From positions 1,925,501 through 1,989,500 of the forward strand of contig JAUIMM010000643.1 in the NCBI GenBank assembly GCA_031769625.1: a DNA stretch of 64,000 nt, written 5' to 3'. The stretch is from Taudactylus pleione. Lineage: Eukaryota > Chordata > Amphibia > Anura > Myobatrachidae. A program made the translations under genes and the position numbers. Shown here one piece after another: positions 1-11,059 of this stretch. The notes under the pieces are model-generated. The model ran no database searches. It was not told where the DNA came from and saw only the letters and a list, made by a program, of their open reading frames with translations. How positions within the stretch are numbered: the first letter of the stretch is position 1; every line of letters starts with the position of its first letter.

Positions 1-960
1 ATTCCCTTTGGACTAAGGATGGACAGGACACTGGATTAATGGCAAACGTAAACCCTGTAATGGTAAATTTAAAAGGCGACAGGCAAGCTCCAAAAATTCC
101 CCAGTACCCACTAAAACAGAAGGTAGAATTAGGGTTTTTTCCAATAATTGAGCGATTATTGCAACAGGAAATTTTAGTTCGTACAGCTAGTATAGCCAAC
201 AGTCCCATTTTTCCAGTGAAAAAGAGTGGTGGGAGGGGTTATAGGCTGGTACAAGACCTTAGAGGTGTTAATAAGGTGGTAGAGAGCCAATTCCCTGTAG
301 TGCCAAATCCAGCTGTCATTCTGATGCAGATCCCACCAAACGCAACCCATTTCACTGTCATTGACCTCTGTTCTGCTTTCTTCTCTGTGTCTCTCCACCC
401 TTACTGTCAGTATCTATTCGCATTTACATACAGAGGTTTATAATACACATGGACACGGTTACCCCAAGGTTTCATAGACAGCCCCAGTATCTTCTCCCAG
501 GCATTGCACGACTGCTTACAATCTTTCCAACCTGCCAATGGATCTGTTCAAATTCAATATGTGGACGATTTATTGCTATGTTCTGACTCGTTTATGTCAT
601 GTTTAAATGATACTAAACTTTGTTACTTCATCTCTCGCATACAGGACACAAGGTGGCTAAGGACAAACTACAGCCATGCCAATCCAGAGTAAAATATTTG
701 GGACACTGCCTAACCCAGGGTTTACGACATCTTACAACGGATAGAATCCAGGCCATACAAAACATGACACTGCCGCAGAATAAACAGCAAATTCGTACCT
801 TCTTGGGAATGTGTGGATACTGTAGAATGTGGATCCCAGGTTTTTCTATTTTGGCCTTACCTTTACAGGAATTAGTCTCTTCCTCAAAGCCCGATCGTGT
901 CGTACACACAGAGGAATCAGAGCAGGCTTTCCTTAATCTTAAGGATAGCCTGACAAAAGC
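1..960 (+). pseudogene. pol: ERV1 reverse transcriptase fragment
   Basis: The first open stretch (39-440) carries the fingers and palm start of a retroviral RT: a SPIFPVKK-like segment, a VQDLRGVNK-like segment and the first catalytic region, FTVIDLCSAFF. After a frame break a second stretch carries the YVDD active-site motif at about 558-569. A third (about 620-960) holds the thumb start with an FLGMCGYCRMWIPG-like motif. The pieces lie in different frames, so no continuous enzyme can be made. The homology is clear; the exact retroviral genus is inferred. Confidence 0.88.
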
Positions 961-1348
961 GGTGTCTAATATATATGTACTTCACTTTTTTATTTTCATT
1001 CTTTATATGCAGCAGCAGCTGCTCCTAACTCTCTCTTTACATTGCACTTTTCTTACTATGGTGGTGCCCTGGGGCGGCTTAGCCTGGCCGGTTTTGGGGG
1101 GTCCTGCGCTCTGGATTTGAACCTTAGTATGTTAGGGACCTACCCGAAAGAGGTTACATGGATATGGTGGGTAGGCCCATAAGCTTGGCCATGATTATGC
1201 TAAAAACCTCTATTGATTGCAAAGTTTTATTGCATTTATATATATTATTGATGATTTGGAGTTGTGCACCTGAGATTTTGTCTGTTTCTGTACACACAGA
1301 GGAATCAGAGCAGGCTTTCCTTAATCTTAAGGATAGTCTGACAAAAGC
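902..1348 (+). repeat. 59-bp direct duplication of pol flanking a 329-bp foreign segment
   Basis: The 59-bp pol segment at 902-960 recurs at 1290-1348 with a single mismatch. Between them, 961-1289 has no recognisable pol coding, contains stops in all three forward frames, and starts and ends in AT-rich sequence. The second copy continues into normal RT connection-domain coding. A 59-bp target duplication is far too long for ordinary transposon integration, so template switching or recombination with a second damaged copy is more likely. The foreign segment was not identified. Confidence 0.8.
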
Positions 1349-2304
1349 TCCTGCATTGGGAATACCCGATTATGAAAAACCTTTTGATTTGTATTGTACG
1401 GAAGCCGATGGTTGTGCTGCAGGTGTCCTTACACAAAAACATGGTGATGCCAGTAGGCCCGTAGCATACTACAGTGCCCAATTGGACACTGTGGCAAGAT
1501 CACTCCCCACCTGTTTGAGAAGTGTAGCAGCTACCGCTCTATTGGTGAGTAAAAGTGAGGACGTAGTATTCGGTCATGATATGATTGTCTGCACTCCCCA
1601 TGCTGTATCTGCTCTGTTGAACTCAGCTCAAACCAGACACGTCTCTTCAGCTAGGTTTACCAAATGGGAACTAGCTCTAATCGCACCCACAAAAAATTAC
1701 TGTTAAACGTTGCAGCACGCTGAATCCAGCAACGTATTTACCATATGTACAACATGATGTACAAAGGGTGGAAGGAGAGGAGTTGCTGGCGGGAGGGGAG
1801 TTCAGCAGACATGATGGTACGCACGATTGTATGACATATCTGAATCAGACCTTTACTGCTAGATCTGACATACATGACACACCTTTAGAGAATGTGGATG
1901 TGACCTTTTATACGGATGGGAGTTGTCATAGACAAACAGACACAGGTGAATTATGTACAGGTTATGCTGTTGTAAATGACACAGACATCATAGAAGCTAA
2001 GCCTCTTGGTCCTCCTCACTCAGCCCAGGTGGCAGAGTTAGTAGCACTAACTAGAGCGTGTGAACTGGCAGCAGGCAATTCTGCTAACATTTACACTGAC
2101 TCGAGGTATGCGTTCAGGGTGGTGCACGATTTTGGGGCTCTATGGCGTCTGAGAAATTTTATGACAGCAACAGGCACACCAGTTGCACATTCCCGACACA
2201 TAAAACATCTTTTAGAAGCAATCCAACTGCCCAAAGCGGTGGCAGTAATTAAATGTAAAGCCGATACATGTGAGGATGATCTGGTGTCACTGGGCAACAA
2301 CTAA
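1349..2304 (+). pseudogene. pol: ERV1 RT connection and RNase H domains
   Basis: From 1349 to about 1704 the translation resembles the connection domain of gamma-type RTs: a PALGIPDYEKPF-like opening, then an RPVAYYSAQLD-like strand. RNase H follows at about 1890-2300, with an FYTDGS motif, a helix with a glutamate in the QVAELVAL segment, and a TDSRYA motif supplying the next acidic residue. A stop near 1704 and another near 2302 break the frame. The domain order is normal for a retroviral polymerase. Confidence 0.87.
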
Positions 2305-2340
2305 GCCGATGAAGCTGCAAAATGGGCAGCAGGGTTAAAA

Positions 2341-4110
2341 ATGTTTTCTCCAACTGAAAAAATTATGTCTTTCCAAACAATTGATATGCTGAAATTAATT
2401 GAGATGCAAAATTTGTGTTCAATTCAGGAAAAATCCATTTGGAAGTGCCAGGGATGTGGGCAAGAGTCCTCTGGGATCTGGAGGGACGGACAAGGTAAAC
2501 CAGTAGCCCCCAAGGCATATTACCCCAGCCTGGCTGAGGCAGCACACGGTCTAACTCATCTGGGTAAACAAGGTATGTGCAAGTTGGTGAGGGCATACTG
2601 GTGTGCACCAGGTTTTTCTTCACAAGCAGAAAAGATAGCAATGTCCTGTCTGACCTGCTTGAGAAAGAACATAGGGAAAGCGATCCCTACCGAACCGCCC
2701 CACATTCAACCGACTGATGGACCTTTCCAGGTGATACAAATTGATTTCATCCAATTACCACCCTGCGGGAACCTTAAGTATGTATTATTGTACACAGACG
2801 TATTTTCTAACTGGGTTGAGGCCTACCCAGCGGCCACTAATACTGCTGCATTTACTGCCAAGAAAATAGTTCAGGAATTTGTATGCAGGTACGGTATCCC
2901 TAAAATCATCGAGAGTGATAGGGGTACTCATTTCACAGGTGATGTTTTTCAAAATATGTGTAAGCTGATGGGTATTAATAGCCGACTTCATACCCCCTAC
3001 CGACCACAAGCCAGTGCCAAGGTAGAGAGGATGAATGGGACTATTAAAAATAAGTTAAGTAAAATCATGGCAGAGACTGGACTAGGATGGCCAGAAGCGT
3101 TACCTTTGGTCCTACATAGCATAAGGACCACTCCTAGACCTCCTCTGAATCTGTCCCCATTTCAAATATTGGCCCTCATTCAGAGCCGCTCGCTAGCGGC
3201 CGTACGCTCGTTCTGAGCGATGTTCGCACATCTGCGCATGCGTACGGTTTTTAGTACGCATGTGCGAACCAGTCAGTGCGGCCGAAAATCGTTTGTACGC
3301 TATATAGCGAGTGCCTGCTATTTTGAGTGACAGAATGAGGCGTATGTGGGTGGTAACAGGGGAAGGTGCTTGTAAACGGGGGAGTGGAATTCGAACGCAG
3401 GCGTGCTTAAAGGTCAAAACGGGCGTTTTAAGGGAGTGCATAATTAATACAGCAGCGTCATTGACCACGTCACTTGGTTTTTTTTAACTCAGAACTGCTC
3501 GCAAAATAGCGGTTGAAAAAACCAACCACAAGAATAGCGAGCAGTTCATACGCTGTTCGATGTACTCGATTAATCTAATAAATAGCGGACATGACGTATG
3601 GTGCGAGCGGCCAGGGGGCGTTTTTAACAAATAAACGAGCGTATGTTTTGCACGCTCGTTCAGACTTAGAGGTGTGAACAGACTGCAATTTGCGAACGGA
3701 TCATTTGAATAGCCACCCCTTGTTTTTGAACGAACGACCGCAAATAGCGAACGGCTCTGAATCAGGCCCATTGTTCGGTAGACAACCTCATTTGATTATA
3801 AGTCCACAGGAAGACCTGAAGGGTAACACCGAGGTAACTGTAAAGTATCTTATATCAATGAGTAAGCAGTTAAAGCAACAGCAGCAGAAACTGAAATTGT
3901 TGTCTAATGATATGCCTAAAACTAACTGTCATGATGTTGAACCAGGAGAAAATGTAATGATCAGAAATTTCTTGCGTTCAGGTTGTTTGACTGATCAGTA
4001 GGAAGGTCCGTACCAGGTGCTGCTGACGAGTACTACATCTTTGAAGGTGGCCGAGAGAGATACCTGGGTCCATTCCACTCACTGCAAAAAGGTCAATCAA
4101 CTGGTGGAGA
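2341..4110 (+). pseudogene. pol: ERV1 integrase, split by a MITE at 3171-3769
   Basis: The zinc-binding part is visible (an HGLTHLGKQG segment followed by a CLTC pair), then the DDE core: an aspartate in IQIDFIQLP, one in ESDRGTHF and the glutamate in the AKVERMNG segment. The frame runs to 3170, where the MITE enters. Coding resumes after 3769 with an FGRQPHL-like segment and runs into a C-terminal domain with a PGENVMIRNF segment (about 3940-3990). The two halves align at the insertion point apart from a three-base duplication. Later stops confirm a dead copy. Confidence 0.88.
3171..3769. mobile_element. 599-bp MITE with 3-bp target duplication (GGCCCTSATTCAGAG family)
   Basis: The left terminus GGCCCTCATTCAGAGCCG is matched in inverted orientation by CGGCTCTGAATCAGGCCC at the right end, with two mismatches. 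ATT is duplicated at 3168-3170 and 3770-3772, and excising the element restores the surrounding integrase codons. There is no transposase frame. The interior is CpG-rich and full of short inverted repeats, for example a 48-bp hairpin at 3222-3269. A 3-bp duplication is compatible with a PIF/Harbinger-type origin but ATT is not the usual TWA. Related ends occur at 51357-51386 and 54289-54343. Confidence 0.85.
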
Positions 4111-4224
4111 AACAAGTTGGAGACAAGACTGATAGTGTGGAACTGTCGCTCGCGAGCTTGTTCCGGGAGGATTGAAAAGGTTGTAGTGAGATACCTGAAC
4201 TAAAAGAAACTTGCAGGTTTTGTT

Positions 4225-5881
4225 GTGACAATGGACGGGCCTGCTGTGTTCATTTTCATATTCTCTTTTAGAGTGTTCACCATCCTGGTCAGTTCGGGGA
4301 TATCCAGTTTCTGTGATGGGAGACCGATCGAGGAAATGGGAGCTGATGGCAGTGCTGATGGAGTGGAGTCAGGAGGACTGCAATGCCAATCAGGGGAGTG
4401 TCTGACCAATCTTAGTACTGTTATTGTTAAAAGGGCTGTCATTCCGGATACTCGGGGACGGTGTGGAGGTTTATCGTCTGAAGATTCCTGTATTTGTGAG
4501 CTATGTGGGTCCCTAGTTGATGAGAACTGTATCCAACGGTGCCAACCTAAATATAACCCGTACTGGGGTGGGTATCCTTTAGAGGATTATCATAGCATGG
4601 TAGGCAAAGTGTTAAATCAAAATGATTGCTGGGTGTGTTCACATGTGCCACAGGGACAGCATAATGTAGGGTTGGTGCCATTTCCACAGAATATCACGGA
4701 AATTTTAGAATTACAGAAAGGGAAAACATTGGATGGAAAATTCCTCTCATCCAAACCACCTCATTTCAAACTCTATCAATTCCAAGTAGATAGATCACTT
4801 TTGTGTTTAAACATAACCAACCCCAATAAACCCGGGAGTTGGAAAGTGACGGGGAATAATAAGACGATGACCTTCTCACAAAGCGCTGATAATGAGTCCA
4901 TAAACCATGATCTGTGCGAGGGAAATGTGCTTAATGATAATGATGCATACCATTCCTTATGTTCTCCCTGATAATGTATATTTCATCTGTGGAAGAAAAG
5001 CGTATAAATGGCTCTCCCTGAGTTCCGAAGGTTTGTGTTACCTGGGAAGAGTAGTCCCAGAAGTTATGACCCTCACACCTGTTGAAATGCTTGGTATACA
5101 TAAAAACACACCGTCACCATATCTTCACACACAATATGAACACAGAGGCAAAAGAAATATGATACCTGGTGACGTGCATAAAGCCACTGAGTTAATCAGT
5201 GAGACAACTGGCTTTCAAGTTTTAGTTGCACTGGATCCCACCAGGATTGCTCGGGGTACATTAAATTTTAGGTATATTCAGGAACTTGCTAAATTGATAG
5301 ATAATATCACCGAGATGTACGATGACACATTCAGGTATACAGGGAGAGAATTGCAAGCGTACAAGAAAGAACTGGTGCAACACAGGCTAGTGTTGAATTA
5401 TTTAACTGCTGTTACTGGAGGGTATTGCGTAACATTAGCCACCCAGTTCAGAGTAAAACGTTGCACCTATGTCACCAATGATACCAGCAACCCCAAGGAG
5501 GTGATAGACCGAAAGATGGATTAAATTCTGCAGCTAAAATGGGAGTTTCGTAAGAACCATAACGCTTCAGTGGCTGAAGTAGGGGAAGAGGTAGAAGGAT
5601 GGGTTTCATGGGTGAACCCAGTAAAATGGTTCTCAGGTCTAGGGGAATGGGTCCAGGAAGTGATCGCTAGCATAAGCAAATTCTTGATCCTTATACTAAT
5701 TGTTGTCATAATAATTGGCATATGTGTCCGATGTGTTCCTATTGTATTGAAGTGTGGAAAATGTAAAAATAGAGTAAAACGCAAGAACGAAACTATGATG
5801 GTGGTCAGTAATGACAATATGAATACCGAGGTAAATATAGAACTGCATTACAACCCTGAACTAGGAAATACCATAATTTGA
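4225..5881 (+). pseudogene. env: ERV1 envelope gene, broken
   Basis: The first frame (4225-4968) opens with a hydrophobic signal-peptide-like stretch and is rich in cysteine and N-glycosylation sequons, as expected for a surface subunit. A frame break follows near 4970. The second frame (to about 5522) contains a basic RGKR-type cleavage site around 5140, a helical region and two spaced cysteines before the membrane-proximal part. A third frame (5570-5881) has a hydrophobic membrane span at about 5680-5745 and a short basic cytoplasmic tail. A canonical CX6CC is not seen. The gene cannot make an intact protein as it stands. Confidence 0.8.
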
Positions 5882-6199
5882 AGTATTATATTTAGACGTG
5901 CATAGAATGTATTATTGAAATGTTATTTTTAGAACACCTCAGATAATGTAAAGTCTCAATTCCCCTTCAAGACTGCTTTTATAAGACTGGTGCATCCCCA
6001 CACCTTTCACATGATCTTCCAAGATCCGCGGTGTGCGTATAATAGTAGTTTTATGTCCCCACCCAGAGACACATTATTGATGGATTAAGAACCACCTTGT
6101 GCCATCCCACAATAATACTAAATAATATGTAAATGTAAGCCTAAATTAAATTCAAAGAGTAGATTGTGATTGCATGTTGTTTGCTATCAAAGGGTGGAC

Positions 6200-6759
6200 T
6201 GTCGAAGCTGGATAATTGGCTGAGACAAGATCAGTTTAAAATTGAATCGCGGCGACGCCATCTTGCGACTGCCCGCAAGACGCCATCTTGGAAATAAGAT
6301 CGCAAGACGCCATTTTGCGAATGGCCGCCCAAGCGCCATTTTAGATACTCACATTTAAGTACATATGGCAATATTACTATTAGCACCATGCGATTGCATT
6401 TTTCATAATTTCTCATATACACAGTAATACGCACAATTGCGCTGTTAACTAGTCGCATATTAGCGAATGCCTAAATTCTTATATGAAAACACCGTTTAGT
6501 AGCTAAATGCGCACGCACCCGCACCAAGTTAACTAGCATCTTTATATCAAACCCCGCATACTCACACATTACATATTCACATACAAGGTTTCATAAGCTT
6601 TAAGGTATAAGATTTAAGTTTGTTCATTTAGTATAAATGCTATGAAATAAAGATTGTTTGGTAACTAAGGTTTTATACATGATAAGTAAGCCGTGTTTGG
6701 TTTTGTACTGATGTGTACTCTTTCCACAGTATTCCGGTATTATCGGTGGGGAGATCACA
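6200..6759 (+). repeat. ERV1 3' LTR (right boundary tentative)
   Basis: A short polypurine tract (AAAGGGTGG at about 6189-6197) precedes TGTCGAAGCTGG at 6200, a plausible LTR start resembling the TGTAGAAGCC start of ERV2. AATAAA occurs at about 6645. GGAGATCACA at 6750-6759 resembles the GGAGATTTGACA end of the ERV2 LTR, so I placed the right edge there. No 5' LTR is available to confirm it. The alternative is a longer LTR reaching about 7200. Confidence 0.5.
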
Positions 6760-6849
6760 TCATGCATTCTCAACTTATGGACCGCAGAGACTTCAAGCAA
6801 CAAAATGTATATGATATGAATAACTGTTAGGATGTTGCATGTGGCGGGA

Positions 6850-7210
6850 ATCTAGGGACCCTCAGTTGTTGGAGGCTGGGTTGTGTCTATTTGAATCAGC
6901 CTGTTAAATGCTATGTAACAGATGGATCCCCCTTGGGAACCAAAAGCATCAGCAACAAACGTCTCTATTGTTTTGTCTATTCCTGGGGGGTATAAATATG
7001 TGTGCTCCAACACTGGGTTTTTAGTCTTCGTGCTGAATGCTGATAGACGAGGGGTTTCTTGCTGATGCCTAACATCTGGTCTGGAAGCGCTGCGTATGTT
7101 ACCGTACTTGGGTCTGTATAATTCCTTTGCGCCTAATTGTGTCTGGATCAATAGCGTGTAACTGTCTATACTTTTTACTTGAATAATACTTGTGCTTTGG
7201 AACCACAGAT
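6850..7210 (+). promoter_or_regulatory. LTR-like segment with TATA box
   Basis: This stretch has a TATAAATATG at about 6990 after a GC-rich patch, followed by non-coding sequence that resembles an R-U5 region. It may be the rest of the ERV1 LTR or a fragment of another LTR. No partner copy exists in the window, so the call is weak. Confidence 0.3.
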
Positions 7211-7324
7211 TCCAGGTCTTAAGTCTTTATTTACTGTATGACTGAGCACGCAAATTAGCGTCATCTTTAGAAGGTATAGGCAGGATATTAGAAGGTATAG
7301 GAAGGAGTGTATAGAGGTTCTGAT

Positions 7325-7882
7325 CCAGTATCGTTAACCCAATAACTGGAGATCAGCATGAACTGCCCGCTTAAGGTCCTGCCAGAGCATCTCAATTGGA
7401 ATCAAGTCAGGATTTGGACTAGGCCACTTCAAAACCTTAATTTTGTTTATTTTGAGCCTTTCAGTGGAGGACGTGGTTTTGTGCTTCGGATCGTTGTCTT
7501 GCTGCACAACCATATTGCGCATGAGTTTTAGATCACAGACTGATGATCAGACATTCTCCCTCAGAATATCCAGGTACTGAGCAGAATTCATTATCCTTGC
7601 ATGTTAAAAATCCTCCCGGTGTCTGGGGACCGGGAAATTGCGTCAATCTGTTGTTGATGTATGGAGGCCTTAACTAAGGGGGCAATTACTATCTCACACA
7701 GGGCCGATTGCTGTTGGACTCTATTCCCCTCAATTATTGAAATTATTTTAAAACTGTAATTTGTGTTTACTCAGATTGTATGTTTTATATTCAATTTCGT
7801 TGAAGATCTGAAACAATTAAGTGTGACGAATATGCAAAAACAGAAGAACTCAGGAAGGGGGCAAAAACTTTTTTACAACACT
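7325..7882 (-). mobile_element. Tc1-like transposon remnant
   Basis: On the minus strand 7334-7522 encodes a transposase piece with a QQDNDPKH motif (second catalytic aspartate) and a PNPDLIPIEMLW motif (final catalytic acid region of Tc1 enzymes). At 7800-7880 the sequence resembles the terminal inverted repeat of vertebrate Tc1-like elements, ending in AGGAAGGGGGCAAAAACTTT. Most of the catalytic domain and the DNA-binding domain are deleted. DIRS element 1 starts within a few bases of this terminus. Confidence 0.8.
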
Positions 7883-7886
7883 AGCA

Positions 7887-8060
7887 AAAAATGGGATTTT
7901 GGTACCTACCGATAAATCCTTTTCTCTGATTCCACAGGGGACACTGGAGGTGCTTACGCTGGGGTATAGAGGCGTGGATAACTGGAGCTGGCACTTTAAA
8001 ATAATCTAGCAGTGTGAAGCTCCTCCCCCTCTATGCCCCATCAACCCTCAGTTTAGAAAA
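7887..8060. repeat. DIRS element 1 right terminal repeat
   Basis: It starts AAAATGGGATTTTGGTACC and continues through an ACAGGGGACACTGGAGGTGC block to a CCTCAGTTTAGAAAATG end. It is an inverted copy of 18890-19051. Its outer 55 bases are complementary, with one mismatch, to part of the internal complementary region at about 8185-8240. Confidence 0.85.
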
Positions 8061-8179
8061 TGAAGACCGAGAGGAGATGGAGAACAAGCGGAGTAAAAGG
8101 GAGAGAAGACCACACAATAATCAAAACATACAACATACGGAACAAACCGAGCAGGCAGGTGAAGAGCGCTGAGGTGGGC

Positions 8180-8295
8180 GTCCAGTGTCCCCTGTGGAAT
8201 CAGAGAAAAGGATTTACCGGTAGGTACCAAAATCCCATTTTCTCTTTCATCCACCAGGGGACACTGGAGGTGCTTACGCTGGGGACGTCCCAAAG
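8180..8295. repeat. DIRS element 1 internal complementary region
   Basis: This segment joins the complement of the outer end of the right repeat (ending AAATCCCATTTT) to the complement of the outer end of the left repeat (CTCTTTCATCCACCAGGGGA). That is the arrangement expected of a DIRS circular-junction template, and its position between the recombinase gene and the right repeat fits known DIRS architecture. Confidence 0.8.
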
Positions 8296-9276
8296 TTTTC
8301 CCCACGGGGGGGAGCGCTCTGTGGCACCTGCAGAACTAGGCGGCCAAAACGGTATGCCGAAACAGCGAACGTATCAAATTTATAAAACTTGACAAACGTG
8401 TGAACTGAAGACCAAGTGGCCGCACGGCACAACTGTGACGTGGAGGCTCCCCTACCGGCCGCCCATGACGCACCCACAGAACGTGTGGGATGAGCCGAAA
8501 TGGACGAAGGAGGCTGGCGGTCGGCATTAACCTAAGCCTGATGAATGTCAGCCGGATCAAACGTGCCAAAGTCTGCTTAGACGCAGGCAAACCCCTCCGA
8601 AACGCATCATAGAGGACAAAAAACGTCCCAGACTTACGGAGGGAAGCAGTCCTGTCAACATAGATGCGGAGAGCTTCAACCACATCCAAGGTAGAAGAAC
8701 CACCATAGTCCTTCACCCAAGATGGTACCACAATAGGCTGATTAATATGAAAAGCCGACACTACCTTGGGAAGGAAGGTGGCTACCGTCCGGAGTTCCAC
8801 CCTATCAGCATGAAACAGAAGGTAAGGTGGCTTATAGGACAGAGCACTCAATTCAGAAACTCTACGAGCCGATGCTAGAGCCAGGAGGAGGACCGTCTTC
8901 CAAGACAAGTACTGAATTTCAACCTCTTCCAAAGGTGCAAACATGGACGACTGAAGAAACAGAAGCACCAAGTTCAAGACCCAGGGAGCTATCGGAAGTA
9001 CAAAAAAGGAGGCTGCAAACGCAAGACTCCCTGAAGAAACGTCTGCACCTCAGGAATGAGGGTCAACTGCCGTTGAAAGAAAATGGAAAGGGCAGAAACC
9101 TGCTCCTTTAAAGTTCCAAGACAAAGGCCAGAATCCAGACCAGTCTGAAGAAAGAAACAGAAACCGGGACACCGAAAAGTCCTAGAGGGAAGATCCCGAC
9201 TGGAACACCACGAGATATAAGAACGCCAGAGGCAATGATAATGCGCAGCCGAAACTGGTTTCCTGGCACGTAGCAT
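8274..9276 (-). pseudogene. DIRS element 1 tyrosine recombinase, frameshifted
   Basis: The N-terminal core-binding part (9276-8989) starts with an LRARKPVSAAHYH segment like that of element 2. The catalytic part (8977-8336) has an ASARRVSELSAL segment holding the first catalytic arginine. The C-terminal part is shifted into another frame at 8477-8274, where AATWSSVHTFVKFY carries the tryptophan and the nucleophile tyrosine. The H-x-x-R motif lies in the damaged stretch between. DIRS recombinases integrate the circular DNA intermediate; this copy could not. Confidence 0.85.
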
Positions 9277-9555
9277 GGTGGGAATAACAGAGTCTGGGAT
9301 TCCTCTTTATCTTAGGACAACGGTTTCAAGAGCCACCCCGTTAAATGCAGCTGCGCTAGGTTGGAGTGTATGAAAGGACCCTGCTGCAGCAGATCCGGGC
9401 GCAGAGGAAGGGGCCACGGATCGTCTGCCAAAAGGGACCGAAAGTCCGAGAACCAACTTCTCCAAGGCCAGTGTGGAGCCACGAGAATGACAGAGGCCGA
9501 CTCGTGTTTATCCTTTTTTAGCAGTCGAGGAAGAAGTGGAATCGGAGGAAAAAGG

Positions 9556-10880
9556 TCAACAAAGTCCTAGATCCACGGAACTGTCAGAGCGTCTACTGCC
9601 ACTGCCTGCGGATCTCAAGTTCTTGACACGTATACCGGGAGCTGACGATTCAATCGTGACACCATGAGGTCCACCTGGGGACATCCCCATCGACGCATCA
9701 GCGCGTTGAACACGTCTGGATGAAGCTTCCATTCCCCGGGATGGATATCCTGGCGGCTTAGGTAATCTGCTTCCCAGTTGTCCACACCCGGGATGAATAC
9801 CGCCGACAGGATTACTGACTGGCTCTCGGCCCACCTGAGAACCTGAGTTACTTCTCACATGGCCCTGCGACTCTGAGTCCCTCCTTGGCGGTTGATGTAC
9901 GCGACGGCCGTCGCGTTGTCGGACTGAACTCTTACCGGACGAGTGCTTAGAAACTCTGTTGCTTCTATCAGAGCATTGTAAATCGTTCCAACACATTTAT
10001 GGGCCACTTTTGTTCTAGAGGGGACCATCGACCCTGAAAGTGATAATCCCCATCCTCGAAGGCTGTCCGTTGTTACGATGATCCAGTCCCACACTCTGAA
10101 TCTCCGGCCCGGAAAAAGATTGTTGGATTGTGTCCACCAGAGAAGGGTCACTCTGGTAGCTGGGCTCAGACGGATCTGTCGATGTAGAAGCAGATGAGAC
10201 CCTGACCCCTGTGTTAGTAGGTCCAGCTGAAACACCCTGGAGTGGAATCGCCCGAACTGTAGTGCCTCGAAGGCCGCTACCATCTTCCCCAGGAGACGCA
10301 GACAAAGAAGGAGGGACACCTTCTTTGGTCTGAGGAGCAGCTGAACCAACCACAGGATATCCTGGGCTTTGTCTATTGGAAGGAAGATCCTCTGTGATGC
10401 TGTATCTAAGATCATGCCCAGAAACAGGAGCTTCTGGGACGGATAGAGATTTGATTTCTTGAAGTTTATTATCCAACCGTGTTGGAATGTGGTTCCCAGA
10501 TGGGAACGTGGAGATAGGCATCCGTGATATCCAGGGATAATAGGAACTCTCCTGGTTCCAAGCTCGCAATAACTGACTGCAGAGACTCCATTTGGAACCG
10601 ATACATCTTCAGATACAGGTTCAATGACTTGAGGTTCCGATCCATCCGATTTGGGTACTACAAACAGGTTAGAGTAAAACCCCATACCTCGTTGATGTTC
10701 TGGAACCGGAACTAGCACAGATGATACTACTAGAGACTGGATAGCCTCCTCCTGGCCTTGTCTGCAGGTATTGGCAGACTTGTAGTGAAGAACCGAGGTG
10801 GAGGGGGGACCTCGAAGTCTATTCGGTACCCCAGGGAAATTAGTCTGCGGATACACGGTTCTGGCGACGTCTGGTTCCAA
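9556..10880 (-). pseudogene. DIRS element 1 RT/RNase H with palm deletion
   Basis: The fingers (EHQRGMGFYSNLFVVPKSDG) and the thumb side (WIINFKKSNLYPSQKLLFLG) are recognisable. The roughly 100 codons that hold the YLDD catalytic motif in element 2 are missing: the sequence jumps from the DAYLHVP-equivalent region (about 10510) almost directly to the WIINFKK segment. An RNase H part follows with VTTDSLRGWG and QSDNATAVAYINRQGG motifs. Frame changes add to the damage. Confidence 0.82.
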
Positions 10881-11059
10881 ACTTGTTGAAATCTTTGCAG
10901 GCGGGCTCCCACTGTAGGTGGTCCCAGGTGGGACGGAAGACCGTTATGACACCTGTTTCTCAGCTGGCTTAGCCTCCTGTCTACGTGCAACCGTGTGTGG
11001 GCGGCCTCTACTCTGTTGCCTCTTGCTTGGGAGGGATCCCCTCTGGCTCTCACACGAAA

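Larger units (their letters stand above)
1..6759 (+). mobile_element. Endogenous retrovirus 1, 5'-truncated by the window edge (pol, env, 3' LTR)
   Basis: The plus strand shows the retroviral order reverse transcriptase, RNase H, integrase, env and LTR. Gag, protease and the 5' LTR lie outside the window or are lost. The RT and integrase style and the separate env frame are gamma/epsilon-retrovirus-like; this is a family-level judgement from reading the translations. The copy is dead: there are stops and frame changes in pol (near 441, 693, 1120, 1704 and 2302) and in env (near 4969 and 5522). A duplication with a foreign segment sits at 902-1348, and a MITE splits integrase at 3171-3769. Confidence 0.9.

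Noticed and set aside
1180..1205. Cloning-vector-like string near AAGCTTGGCCATGATTATGC
   Set aside because: It resembles a plasmid polylinker border only over a short stretch with mismatches; the surroundings are not vector sequence.
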